Assembly: GCF_910584465.1 (NCBI RefSeq)
Contig: NZ_CAJUBK010000003.1
Span: 26,750-90,749, forward strand
Length of the DNA: 64,000 nucleotides
From: an uncultured Oscillibacter sp.
GTDB taxonomy: Bacteria > Bacillota > Clostridia > Oscillospirales > Oscillospiraceae
Direction of reading: 5' to 3'
Shown here: in pieces, positions 52,184 through 60,836 of the stretch
Layout: each line of letters opens with the position of its first letter
How positions within the stretch are numbered: position 1 is the first letter of the stretch
Program-made: the position numbers and the translations under genes
The notes under the pieces: model-generated
What the model was told of the DNA's origin: nothing
Databases searched by the model: none
Seen by the model: the letters and a program-made list of their open reading frames with translations, nothing else

Positions 52184-53083
52184 TCATCCCTTCTTCCTTA
52201 CTAGGGGCCGGGCGGGGTTCCCCACCACGGTCTCGCCGGGGGGCACGTCCTCCAGGACGACGGCCCCCATCCCTACGAACGCGTCCTCTCCGACGCTCTT
52301 CTGGTTCTTGATGATGCCGCTGGCGAAGTAGGCGTTTTTCCCGAAGCGGCAGGAGCCGTAGAGCTGGCTGCCGCAGATGAACGCGGCGTCCTCCCCGATC
52401 GTGCAGTTATGCCCGACCCGGGTCTGCGCGTCGATCTTCGTCCCGCTGCCGATGACCGTGTCGTCGATGACGCCCCGGCTGATGCTGCAGTTCTCCAGGA
52501 CCGTGACCCGGTCGCCGATGTCCACGCCGCCGAAGTGCCGCACCATCGTCTTCTTATGGGCGGCATCCTCGGTATAGCCGAAGCCGTCATGGCCGATGAC
52601 GGTGCCGGACGCGATCTCGCAGTCCCGACCGATGCGCACCCGGCCCACGATGACCACGTTGTTCCAGACGACCGTGCCGTCCCCGATGGTGATGTCTCCG
52701 TCCAGCGTGCAGTTGTGGCCGATCCGGACATCTTTCCCCAGCTTGACCTCAGGGGAGATGTAGGTGGACTGCCCCACTGCGGGGCGTGCCTCCTCCCGGG
52801 CGTAGAAATGCTCGATGGAGGAGAAGAACGCCCGCTTGCTCTGCGCCGTGCGGATGACGTTCGGGGCGGCGCCGGCGTCCACGTCCTCGGAGACGAAGGC
52901 GAGGGCGATCTGGGAGAGGCCGAAGCCCTCCGGGATGTTCTCCTGCTTCTTGATCCAGGTGAAGGAGCCGGGCTTATAGCGGGCCAGGGAGGAGAAGCCC
53001 TCCACGGCGGCTCCCGCATCCCCGGAGAACGCGAAGGGGATGCCCTCCCCTTCCAGGAACAACAAGATCTCGATGATCTTCAT
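52184..53083 (-). CDS. LpxD-like acyltransferase (second of three)
   Basis: 299 residues. An N-terminal domain (1-100, MKIIEILLFLEGEGIPF) precedes hexapeptide repeats with LpxD-type catalytic segments (IGHDGFGYTEDAAHKK; HNCTIGEDAAFICG). The N-terminal DNA is nearly identical to the neighbouring paralogue at 53160 (see the duplicated segment), but the C-terminal halves have diverged. It lies four bases after the DegT gene (in transcription order the DegT gene follows it). Expected to N-acylate an amino sugar with an ACP-bound chain. Confidence 0.87.
   Translation of the reverse strand: MKIIEILLFLEGEGIPFAFSGDAGAAVEGFSSLARYKPGSFTWIKKQENIPEGFGLSQIALAFVSEDVDAGAAPNVIRTAQSKRAFFSSIEHFYAREEARPAVGQSTYISPEVKLGKDVRIGHNCTLDGDITIGDGTVVWNNVVIVGRVRIGRDCEIASGTVIGHDGFGYTEDAAHKKTMVRHFGGVDIGDRVTVLENCSISRGVIDDTVIGSGTKIDAQTRVGHNCTIGEDAAFICGSQLYGSCRFGKNAYFASGIIKNQKSVGEDAFVGMGAVVLEDVPPGETVVGNPARPLVRKKG
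52644..53083 (-). repeat. Duplicated 440-bp segment, copy 1
   Basis: Aligns without gaps to 53701-54140 (offset 1057) with about seven differences; it encodes the shared N-terminal half of the two LpxD-like genes. Confidence 0.9.
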
Positions 53084-53159
53084 CGCGCACCTCCCTTAAA
53101 AAGAGAGAGGCCGCTGCGGGTGGGATCGAGACGGTCGGGAAAAGCGCTCCCGCAGGCGT

Positions 53160-54140
53160 TCAGCTCGATGAAATTCCCCGATGGGGCTCCCCATCGGGGA
53201 GTGTGGACGGGGGTCCACACTCCCTTATGATGTTTTGAGCAGAGGCCGGTCTCTTAAGGAACGGCTTCGCGGGGTTCCCTGCTACGGTCTCGCCGGGAGG
53301 CACATCCTTGACCACGACTGCGCCTAACCCCACAAAAGCATCCTCCCCGATGATGCATTGGTTTCGGACGATGGCCCCGGCCAGATAGCTGTTCTTTCCG
53401 ATATGGACACTGCCATTGGCTCTGCACGGCGCCGCCATAGCGGCATCCTCCCCGATCCAGCAGTTATGGGCGATATGCCCCAAGGCGTCGACCTTCGCAC
53501 CGCTCTCCAATACCGTGTCGTCGATGGTCCCCCGGCTGATGCAGACGTTCGCGCCGATCAGCACCCGGTCGCCGATGTCCACACCGCCGAAATGCCGCAC
53601 CATCGTCTTCTTGTGGGCAGAGTCTTCCGTGTAGGCATAGCCATCGTGTCCGATCACCGCGCCGGAATGGATGTCGCAGTCCCGGCCGATGTGCACCCGG
53701 CCCACGATGACCACGTTGTTCCAGATGACCGTGCCGTCCCCGATGGTGATGTCTCCGTCCAGCGTGCAGTTGTGGCCGATCCGGACATCTTTCCCCAGCT
53801 TGACCTCAGGGGAGATGTAGGTGGACTGCCCCACTGCGGGGCGTGCCTCCTCCCGGGCGTAGAAATGCTCGATGGAGGAGAAGAACGCCCGCTTGCTCTG
53901 CGCCGTGCGGATGACGTTCGGGGCGGCGCCGGCGTCCACGTCCTCGGAGACGAAGGCGAGGGCGATCTGGGAGAGGCCGAAGCCCTCCGGGATGTTCTCC
54001 TGCTTCTTGATCCAGGTGAAGGAGCCGGGCTTATAGCGGGCCAGGGAGGAGAAGCCCTCCACGGCGGCTCCCGCGTCCCCGGAGAACGCGAAGGGGATCC
54101 CCTCCCCTTCCAGGAACAACAGGATCTCGCAGATCTTCAC
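53160..54140 (-). CDS. LpxD-like acyltransferase (third of three), with an element-derived C-terminal tail
   Basis: 326 residues from GTG 54140, which overlaps the deacetylase stop (GTGA). The N-terminal domain and first repeats are almost identical to gene 52184; the beta-helix differs (GRVHIGRDCDIHSGAVIGHDGYAYTEDSAHKK; HNCWIGEDAAMAAPCRANG). After GNPAKPFLKRP, where the paralogue ends, this protein continues with ASAQNIIRECGPPSTLPDG and stops, a tail read through a double-hairpin element at 53176-53234. The donor and acceptor may differ from the paralogue. Confidence 0.85.
   Translation of the reverse strand: MKICEILLFLEGEGIPFAFSGDAGAAVEGFSSLARYKPGSFTWIKKQENIPEGFGLSQIALAFVSEDVDAGAAPNVIRTAQSKRAFFSSIEHFYAREEARPAVGQSTYISPEVKLGKDVRIGHNCTLDGDITIGDGTVIWNNVVIVGRVHIGRDCDIHSGAVIGHDGYAYTEDSAHKKTMVRHFGGVDIGDRVLIGANVCISRGTIDDTVLESGAKVDALGHIAHNCWIGEDAAMAAPCRANGSVHIGKNSYLAGAIVRNQCIIGEDAFVGLGAVVVKDVPPGETVAGNPAKPFLKRPASAQNIIRECGPPSTLPDGEPHRGISSS
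53176..53234. repeat. Double-hairpin element, copy 1 (3' end of LpxD-like gene)
   Basis: Palindrome CCCCGATGGGG-ct-CCCCATCGGGG (53176-53199), then hairpin GGGAGTGTGGAC-gggg-GTCCACACTCCC (53197-53224), then TTATGATGTT (53225-53234). The second hairpin and tail match copy 2 in length and spacing. Confidence 0.75.
53701..54140 (-). repeat. Duplicated 440-bp segment, copy 2
   Basis: Partner of 52644-53083. Confidence 0.9.
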
Positions 54141-54868
54141 AGAGCGTCCGCCTCCTCCATGATGGATCGGATATCCGAGATGTTCTCCGCCATCTGGCGG
54201 TAGCGCTCCCGCCCCGCCGACCGGACGAACGCCCGCACAGTCTGGGAGATGTCCTCTTCCCCCTCGTGGTACCAAAAGGCGTGGGTCAGGATGTGCAGGC
54301 GGTCGTACCTCCCGGAGCGGATGATGTCCAGCACCGGCTCCCGCCATCTCCGGCGGCTATCGGAGAGGTACTTGAGATCCCGGAAGAACCTCTTCCCATA
54401 GGAGTTCACGATGCCGGGGATCTCGTAGTCTGCCTCCAGCGTCGCCGCGGATGGACGGTGCATGGAGACGCTCGAGACCCGGGTCTCGAGGAGTGCGGAC
54501 AGGAGTCCGCACTCCTTTATGATGTTCTCTACGACCTCGTCCGGCCGCAGGGCCGGGACGTACGACGCTTCGTCGAAATGCAGGCCGATCTCGTGGCCCA
54601 GGGACCGGATATGCCCCAGGGCCTCCCGCCCCGCTTTGGAGGCGGGGTTATAGAAGTCTGTCCGCAGGAGGACGAACCACGTTGAGCGAACGCCCTCCTC
54701 TGCTTCCAGCTCCGCCAGCCGCACCGCCTGCGAGAGGCTCGTATCGATGTCGTGCCGCAAGATCACACTGCGGCCGGGCGCTTCATCGTCGTGATAGCTG
54801 CGGAACGCGTAGCCCTCCTCCCGGAGCAGAGCGAGCAGCTCCCGGTAGGCTGCGTATGTGAACCTCAT
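54137..54868 (-). CDS. Polysaccharide deacetylase-like protein
   Basis: 243 residues from ATG 54868 (AGGAGG upstream). The N-terminal half resembles the CE4 NodB fold: ILRHDIDTSL has the metal Asp pair, and LGHEIGLHFDEA holds the metal His motif. A double-hairpin element at 54471-54526 adds an in-frame stretch reading NIIKECGLLSALLE. It probably removes acetyl groups from the glycan or a lipid-linked intermediate. No signal peptide is seen, so it may act in the cytoplasm. It overlaps the third LpxD-like gene by four bases. Confidence 0.82.
   Translation of the reverse strand: MRFTYAAYRELLALLREEGYAFRSYHDDEAPGRSVILRHDIDTSLSQAVRLAELEAEEGVRSTWFVLLRTDFYNPASKAGREALGHIRSLGHEIGLHFDEASYVPALRPDEVVENIIKECGLLSALLETRVSSVSMHRPSAATLEADYEIPGIVNSYGKRFFRDLKYLSDSRRRWREPVLDIIRSGRYDRLHILTHAFWYHEGEEDISQTVRAFVRSAGRERYRQMAENISDIRSIMEEADAL
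54471..54526. repeat. Double-hairpin element, copy 2 (inside the deacetylase gene)
   Basis: Palindrome CTCGAGACCC/GGGTCTCGAG (54471-54490), then hairpin AGGAGTGCGGAC-agga-GTCCGCACTCCT (54489-54516), then TTATGATGTT (54517-54526). Compared with copy 1, C is replaced by T in one arm and G by A at the paired position of the other, preserving the stem. Confidence 0.75.
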
Positions 54869-54945
54869 AGCGTCTCCTCCTCGCGCGTCCCCGGCGGCGT
54901 CTTGGGCCCGATTTACGATGGACCCGCGTTTTCCAACCATGGCTG

Positions 54946-56322
54946 TCAAATCAGCACGACGCCCAGCATCGGTTTTTTCGCCAGCTTGACCTGAGCCGCC
55001 GTATCCCGGATCGCCTGGATACGGCTCGATCCAGCCACCTCCGCCATGACTACGGCGGCGCAGCCCTGGATAGCTTCCACCGCCTGGGGATCGTGGAGGG
55101 CGTCCGTCACCGCGGATACCCGGCAGCCGGCCTTAGTCAGTACCTTCACCAATTCGGCCATTTGTACGCCGGCCTTTCCCTCCGGGATCGTGGAGAGCAG
55201 CAGGACCGTCCCCTCTTCAGGGAAGCACGCTTTAGCCTGCCGGCTGATATAGGATGCCGCCTGCTCAGGATCGCGCCAGCTGCGCTCACCCATGACCTTG
55301 ACAGCCAGCCGTTCTGAGAGGCTGCGGGGGATGCTCAGGGAACCAAGGAAGGGGGTCCCGGCCGCCAGTTCGAGCTGGAAGGAACTGCTGATTCTGTTGG
55401 TGAAAAGCCACCAGCAGCAGACGGCCAAACAGGCCAGGAACATGCCCGCGGCAGCGCCCAAAATAACATATTTTGCCACAGCCTTGACGATCGTGACCAC
55501 AGAATATCCCTCTTCTTTGGTGGGCTCCGCCAAATCTTCGACGGCTTGCTTGGAATTTTCGATAGTCGTTTTGAGGTCCTCGATTTCCTTTTTCAAGTTT
55601 TCTTGCTTGGTGTCCAGGTCCTCATCGATCAGATTTTTCGTTGTACGGTTCAAGAGGGCAAAGTTGTGTGCGGCGGAACTTGCGGCGATGACGTCTCGAT
55701 GGGTATCAAAGTAGTTATAGACAGCATTAGCCAGCTCCTCCGCGTCAGACTCCGTGGCCCCGACCGCTTGGATAGAAAGCAGATCTCCGTCCAAAGTGGT
55801 CAAAGAGACGAGCTCCGAGAGATATTTCCACTCCAGATCCTTATATTTAGCCAGGCCGATGTCCTTGGGGACGTCCATGCTTTTCCAGAGCTCGATATAC
55901 TGGACGCGGATCTTCTTGGGCAGGTAATCCGCGGCGGTATTGGGATAGCGGAACAGTTGGGCGCTGTCGTCGATGTTGGAGAAGGAAAAGACGATGTTCG
56001 TGACATATTTCTTGTAAGGGTCGATTTTGATCAGGATGCTCTTTTCCAGGTACTCTTCTTTAGAAGCCAGCGATTTTTCTTGGTTTTCCAGTGTTTTTTG
56101 CAGGTCTTCTTTCTGTGTTTCGTAGTTCTCAAGAGCGGTCTGATAGCGCTCCTCGATCTTCTCCGGGGAATTTTCGGGATCGTTGGCCAGGCCGTACTGC
56201 TTGTACCCCTGATATCCTCCCAGCAGCAGGGCGAAGACCAGCATCGAAATGCCGATCCCCTTCCACTTGCGGATCATGACCGCAAGCAGGTCGGTCAGAC
56301 TAACAGTGTTTTCCAGTTCCAT
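54946..56322 (-). CDS. Wzz-type chain-length protein fused to a degenerate BY-kinase-like domain
   Basis: 458 residues. Two membrane helices (about 24-46 and 283-306) flank a long extracellular coiled-coil domain (about 50-270), the classic Wzz/polysaccharide co-polymerase plan that sets polymer length. The cytoplasmic tail (310-458) has the layout of the BY-kinase fused to Gram-negative Wzc proteins, but its P-loop is broken (STIPEGKAG at 377-385, lacking GEGKS/T and the following Ser/Thr), and no tyrosine cluster ends it. It could be a regulatory, catalytically dead kinase-like domain. It is upstream of a 182-base gap without a clear promoter. Confidence 0.8.
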   Translation of the reverse strand: MELENTVSLTDLLAVMIRKWKGIGISMLVFALLLGGYQGYKQYGLANDPENSPEKIEERYQTALENYETQKEDLQKTLENQEKSLASKEEYLEKSILIKIDPYKKYVTNIVFSFSNIDDSAQLFRYPNTAADYLPKKIRVQYIELWKSMDVPKDIGLAKYKDLEWKYLSELVSLTTLDGDLLSIQAVGATESDAEELANAVYNYFDTHRDVIAASSAAHNFALLNRTTKNLIDEDLDTKQENLKKEIEDLKTTIENSKQAVEDLAEPTKEEGYSVVTIVKAVAKYVILGAAAGMFLACLAVCCWWLFTNRISSSFQLELAAGTPFLGSLSIPRSLSERLAVKVMGERSWRDPEQAASYISRQAKACFPEEGTVLLLSTIPEGKAGVQMAELVKVLTKAGCRVSAVTDALHDPQAVEAIQGCAAVVMAEVAGSSRIQAIRDTAAQVKLAKKPMLGVVLI

Positions 56323-56504
56323 ATTTAATCACTCCAAAATATGTTTACCGATTTGTTCAAAGCTTTTCCAAGGCCTTAAGAAATTGCAACCAAAGTTGCT
56401 TGATGCGGCAGGGATTCGAGGGATTTGCCCATAGTTCAAAAAATGAATAAAATTATGACTATGTGGAACCAGCACGATGATATGTCCTCCTTTTCATCGT
56501 ACCA

Positions 56505-57713
56505 TCACTCTCCTACACGTTCATATAACTGCAGATATTCCTGAAAGCAGGTCATCATATCAAACTTTTTCGCCTGCTTTAAGCAATCTTCTCTTGAATA
56601 AGGACGGTCTTCACATATCCTAACAATCTCGCATTCCAATGCATCGACATCATCACACTCCACAACGCTGCCGCAAGAGTTGTCAATACATTCTGGACTG
56701 CCTCCAGTTCTAAAGGTTACAGCGGGAACCCCACATGCCAATGCCTCGATATTTACCAATCCCAGAGTCTCCTCCCGTGTTGGATTGACGAATAGGTCCG
56801 CAGCTGTGTAGATCTCTGCCAATTCCGTTTGGCTCTGGGTCCGGGGAATCGAGATGATACTTTCAGGCAACTGCCAGCGTGTATTCTTGTCCGTGCCAAC
56901 CAATACGATTTGGTACTTTTTCGGGTCCAAACGGCGGGCAAGCTCTATGAATACATCTAGTCCTTTGCGGTCGCTCCATCCAAAAGAGACTCCAAGCAAT
57001 ATAAACCTAGCAGTTATGCCATTACTTTTTTTGAAGCTGCTCTCTACTGGGCGAAAAACAGAGAGATCGATTCCGTTATAGATGACTTCAATGGGATACT
57101 TTTTCAAAAAAGATTTTTTAGCAAGATTTTCCAACCACTTTGAGGGTGTGACTATCGTCATGTTTTGTACATCTGCAAAACAGCGCCGTTTCAGCCTCCA
57201 GTTTCGTTTCGACTGGTCAAGCAGGCCTTCTGGATATGCCCAGGCCGGATATGGACATTGAAAACACCCTGTTTTCCAGCGATCGCAACCGATCATCGTG
57301 AAATGCGGGCATCTCGCAGTGAATGCCCAGCAGTCGTGGAGCGTCCAAACGACTGGGATATTACGTTTTTTGATGTACCGAAACAGTATGCGAAAATTGA
57401 TAAAATCACCATGGAGATTATGCAGATGGATGATATTCGGCTGAAATTCCTCGATTTTTTTCAGCAGTCGACATGTTGCAATTGGGGCAAAGCATCCTTG
57501 CAGGCCGCTGTAAACGGCAAGACGATGGTTGATCCCCCGAAAAAAATCAGAGCAGATAATATAATCATCGTTATTGACACGCTTGTTTTTCGCGTTCCCG
57601 GGATATGCACAACAAACAGTATAACCCTCTTTCTCAGCGACCAACTTTATGCCATACGCGATACTCCCGGTGCTCCCATAATTGCTTAGATTAATAGAGA
57701 ATATACGTTTCAT
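56505..57713 (-). CDS. Glycosyltransferase family 4
   Basis: 402 residues, a GT-B fold with the N-terminal MKRIFSINLSNYGSTGSIAYG, the middle segment VVWTLHDCWAFTARCPH, and the donor-site GT4 motif (NPTREETLGLVNIEALACGVPAVTF, the E-x7-E region). It is read from a sequence of visibly lower GC than the central part of the locus. Its start overlaps the end of the Wzy gene by 23 bases. The 182-base gap downstream holds a short GCAAC/GTTGC hairpin and nothing else. Confidence 0.88.
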   Translation of the reverse strand: MKRIFSINLSNYGSTGSIAYGIKLVAEKEGYTVCCAYPGNAKNKRVNNDDYIICSDFFRGINHRLAVYSGLQGCFAPIATCRLLKKIEEFQPNIIHLHNLHGDFINFRILFRYIKKRNIPVVWTLHDCWAFTARCPHFTMIGCDRWKTGCFQCPYPAWAYPEGLLDQSKRNWRLKRRCFADVQNMTIVTPSKWLENLAKKSFLKKYPIEVIYNGIDLSVFRPVESSFKKSNGITARFILLGVSFGWSDRKGLDVFIELARRLDPKKYQIVLVGTDKNTRWQLPESIISIPRTQSQTELAEIYTAADLFVNPTREETLGLVNIEALACGVPAVTFRTGGSPECIDNSCGSVVECDDVDALECEIVRICEDRPYSREDCLKQAKKFDMMTCFQEYLQLYERVGE

Positions 57714-58968
57714 TCAAACATACCCCCCTGTCCCTGTGTTTGCCCTTTCGCTTGCTCAATAGTCCGTACATCATCAAAAGATTTCCAAACGGGCTAAAAA
57801 TTAAGCTCTCGCCCATACATAGACACAGCAAAACGGCCCCAACTAGTGCTTTTTCCAACGTGGATTTTCCCAATCCACATGTGCCTTTGAACCAGGCGAT
57901 TAGCCAAAGCAGTCCATATAAAGTTCCGTGTGCTGCAAAGGGGATCAAAAGTGTATTTGTATTTGCCGTCATAGCGATACCATACATCTTCAGGGTCTCT
58001 TCTTCGTAATACGGTAGTACGTTCGACAATCCGGTCCCAAACACGGGATACCGCAGCCATAATTTTAGATTTACAAAAACAGAAGCTTCTCTAGCCCAAT
58101 ATGACTCATTTTTTGTCGTCATTTTCCCGAATACTTTATTTATAAATAAATCGAGTTTCGCGCTCATCAGGATGCAAGCCAGCAAAATCAAAATCGATCC
58201 GGCTATAATCAAGAGACTCTTTGTCTTGTTCGAGAGCATGTCCAACTTCGATAAAAACAAAAGCAGCCAAAACCCATAGGCAATGATTCCGGTCGTTGAG
58301 AGCGTGGTAAATACTGCGATTGAAAATACACAGATTCTTATGAAGTTTATTTTTTCGTAAAAATATAACTCGAAAATCAAAGCAATGATGAGGAACACTT
58401 GATAAACACCTGGCTCACGAAAAATACCATAATTTCTTGGAGGGTTTGGGCCATCGTATTGCACATAAAGAAACAGATTTCGAAATTTCACTGATCCGAT
58501 GTTCGTAAGCCTTGGAGCAAAGGAGAAAAAATCATGATCAAAGACTTCCAGCACGAAGCACGCGAGAGAGATTACAGCGAGGGCAAAGATCACTCGATTA
58601 AAAACATGCGCAAATGTTTTGATATCAATAAACTCTACTGCAAAAAAAGCAAAAAGAGTCACCGCGATCCGGAAAACGTATCCATTTCTAAAATCATTTC
58701 TAATAGCCAAAGTGGCACCCGTACACAAAAATATTGAAAGCAGGGCCAAGATATGGATTGGCTCAAACTTCTTTCTTTTTGCTAGTGCGTACATCGGCAA
58801 AAACAGAGAAAAGCAGCAAAAGCAAACTTGTGGTATCTTTACACACAAAATATTTGCGTTCGTTCCGTACATGACGGTGTCTTCTGTAAAAAAAACGGTG
58901 AATAAAATAATGATAAAAAGGATAAGGCGAGTTTTCATTTCAGTTGCTTCATCAAATTTGGTCTGCAT
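57691..58968 (-). CDS. Wzy-like O-antigen/polysaccharide polymerase
   Basis: 425 residues from ATG 58968 (AAGGAGG nine bases upstream). It has about 11 hydrophobic helices and a large extracellular loop between helices (about 165-200), which is the shape of Wzy/WaaL-type polymerases. Such proteins show little sequence conservation, so the call rests on topology and on lying between glycosyltransferases in a locus with Wzx and Wzz. The coding DNA is clearly AT-rich. Confidence 0.75.
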   Translation of the reverse strand: MQTKFDEATEMKTRLILFIIILFTVFFTEDTVMYGTNANILCVKIPQVCFCCFSLFLPMYALAKRKKFEPIHILALLSIFLCTGATLAIRNDFRNGYVFRIAVTLFAFFAVEFIDIKTFAHVFNRVIFALAVISLACFVLEVFDHDFFSFAPRLTNIGSVKFRNLFLYVQYDGPNPPRNYGIFREPGVYQVFLIIALIFELYFYEKINFIRICVFSIAVFTTLSTTGIIAYGFWLLLFLSKLDMLSNKTKSLLIIAGSILILLACILMSAKLDLFINKVFGKMTTKNESYWAREASVFVNLKLWLRYPVFGTGLSNVLPYYEEETLKMYGIAMTANTNTLLIPFAAHGTLYGLLWLIAWFKGTCGLGKSTLEKALVGAVLLCLCMGESLIFSPFGNLLMMYGLLSKRKGKHRDRGVCLNETYILY

Positions 58969-60184
58969 CTGCACACGCCTCCTTCCACATATCAAGGATC
59001 TGCTGCCCCATGACCTTTGGATTCTTTTTTTGCAAAATGAACTCACGGCTCCTTTTGCCGATCTCAGCTCTCTGCTCCTTAGACAATTCACAGACTTCTT
59101 TCAGCTTGTCCCGCAGTGCTTCCAGTGAATCATCCGGTACGTATTGGATGTACGCATCATATTCCTCCGGGATCCCATCCAGCTTGTACCCTACTACCGG
59201 ACGGCCCGATGCCAAATACTCCATCGTTTTAGAAGGGAACGCATATCGAGCAAGCGTGTCGTTATTTTGCCGGGGGTTCACAAGAACGGTCGCTTGTGCC
59301 TGGCATTCTCGTACCTTATCCGTGTTCACATAACCAAAATTTCGTAATCCAGGGCACTGTTTTTCTAGATTCTGAATGCGCTTTTCCAAGCTCCCGCCGC
59401 CGCAGAACCAGAGCTCGTAATCCTGGTCGAATCGATAAAGCTGCAAAAATGCATTTATAAGGTTCTCGATGCCGTACGCCGGATTTAGAGTCCCGGTATA
59501 AAGGATTATCTTTTTTTCTGATGTGCTCTCCGGGAGCGGCCCTTGTGTATCGTTATAGATGCCCTCGATAATAACGGAAGGTTTTCCTGCAAATACCGGC
59601 AGCTCCTGCATATATTTGGTCAGTACTACAAACATTTCAAAATGCCGGATAAATCTCGTTTTAACGGCAGCTCTGAAACGTCCGCCCAACGTATCCTTTC
59701 CTTGGGTGTGAGCCAGGACCGCCAGATCCGGTATATCCGGCAGGACTGCGCAAGTATGGACGGCAGGGTAGAAACGCTTTATGAAAAGAACAGCAAGAGA
59801 GATCCCCACATGCAGTTCATACGTAAAGATACAAACCGATCCTTTTTCCGCGTCCTTAATGATCCGTCTCAAAGCGGTGAATGTTGTTACGGCACGGGAG
59901 AGATGCTTTAAAATGGGCAAATTGATAAAACCGCAATTCACATCCCGGGAGCCGTTCCCATGGCTCCATGACTGACGATGAAAAAAGATTTTAGGATAGG
60001 ACGGGAATGTACGGATAGGGGTATTATTAATCAACGTGATGGAGGATCCGCTTGCTTCCTCCAAGCCTAATATCAGATTGCTGTTCAGGTTATGGTCCGC
60101 TAAATATAATGGGCCTTTCGTGTGGGCGGCTAGATGTTCATAATCTTTCATATTAAAGACAGAACTACAAAATAAATACTTCAA
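58952..60184 (-). CDS. Glycosyltransferase (GT-B, group 1)
   Basis: 410 residues from TTG 60184 (AGGAGG seven bases upstream), beginning KYLFCSSVFNM; the annotated start at 60211 has no ribosome site. The C-terminal domain has YTGTLNPAYGIENLINAF and NDTLARYAFPSKTMEYLASGRPVVG, typical of GT4 donor binding. It transfers an unknown sugar in assembly of the repeat unit. The end overlaps the polymerase start. Confidence 0.83.
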   Translation of the reverse strand: MKYLFCSSVFNMKDYEHLAAHTKGPLYLADHNLNSNLILGLEEASGSSITLINNTPIRTFPSYPKIFFHRQSWSHGNGSRDVNCGFINLPILKHLSRAVTTFTALRRIIKDAEKGSVCIFTYELHVGISLAVLFIKRFYPAVHTCAVLPDIPDLAVLAHTQGKDTLGGRFRAAVKTRFIRHFEMFVVLTKYMQELPVFAGKPSVIIEGIYNDTQGPLPESTSEKKIILYTGTLNPAYGIENLINAFLQLYRFDQDYELWFCGGGSLEKRIQNLEKQCPGLRNFGYVNTDKVRECQAQATVLVNPRQNNDTLARYAFPSKTMEYLASGRPVVGYKLDGIPEEYDAYIQYVPDDSLEALRDKLKEVCELSKEQRAEIGKRSREFILQKKNPKVMGQQILDMWKEACADADQI

Positions 60185-60271
60185 GGGGGATCCTCCTCCA
60201 GACCCATTCAAATATTCGGCAAGTAAAGGGCCTCCGTTTTTCGCATGCTCCGATTCAAAGTGCCTCTCGAT

Positions 60272-60823
60272 TCAGGCAGGTCCCATCCTCAGGATCTCAT
60301 CAACGGCAGAAGCAAATCTATCCACACACCGGATATCCCCCGTGAGCACAGCGGTCCCGGCCTGATCGGATATGAGGAACCCTGTGCAGCCACATTCGGC
60401 ACATAGCGCACAATCAGATAGTTTATCCCCGATCACATAGCTGCGATCCAGGTCGATATCCCACTTCTCTGCTGCATCATGGAACAGCTTTGTCCCAGGC
60501 TTCCGGCAACGGCAATTTACTCGATACTTTCCGATCTTGGCTTCCGGCAGATGCGGACAATATAAAACATCCGTCACATGGACCCCACTGTCCTCCATAA
60601 CGGCAAGCATGTATTGGGTCAGGCGGGCAAAGTCTTCTTCTGTGTAATAACCGCGGGCGATCCCAGATTGATTCGTGACAACGAACAAATGGAATCCCTG
60701 TTTTTCAAGTATGCGTAAGCCGTCTAGAACGCCTGGGATGAATTCAAAATCCTCGATCTTATATACATAGCCTTTATCCACGTTGATCGTTCCATCCCGA
60801 TCTAAAAATACAGCCCGATCCAT
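60272..60823 (-). CDS. gmhB: D-glycero-D-manno-heptose 1,7-bisphosphate 7-phosphatase
   Basis: 183 residues (normal 175-190). HAD motif I is DRDGT (8-12), motif II TNQSG, and the C-terminal Asp motif GDKLSDC; the Cys-rich zinc-binding loop is CPHLPEAKIGKYRVNCRCRK. It removes the 7-phosphate of heptose bisphosphate before the adenylyl step of HldE. It has GGAAG upstream and lies 13 bases after gmhA. Confidence 0.93.
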   Translation of the reverse strand: MDRAVFLDRDGTINVDKGYVYKIEDFEFIPGVLDGLRILEKQGFHLFVVTNQSGIARGYYTEEDFARLTQYMLAVMEDSGVHVTDVLYCPHLPEAKIGKYRVNCRCRKPGTKLFHDAAEKWDIDLDRSYVIGDKLSDCALCAECGCTGFLISDQAGTAVLTGDIRCVDRFASAVDEILRMGPA

Positions 60824-60836
60824 AGTCCTTACTTCC

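Noticed and set aside
54966..56322. Active tyrosine kinase in the Wzz protein
   Set aside because: The P-loop lacks the GEGKS/T residues and there is no tyrosine cluster at the end.
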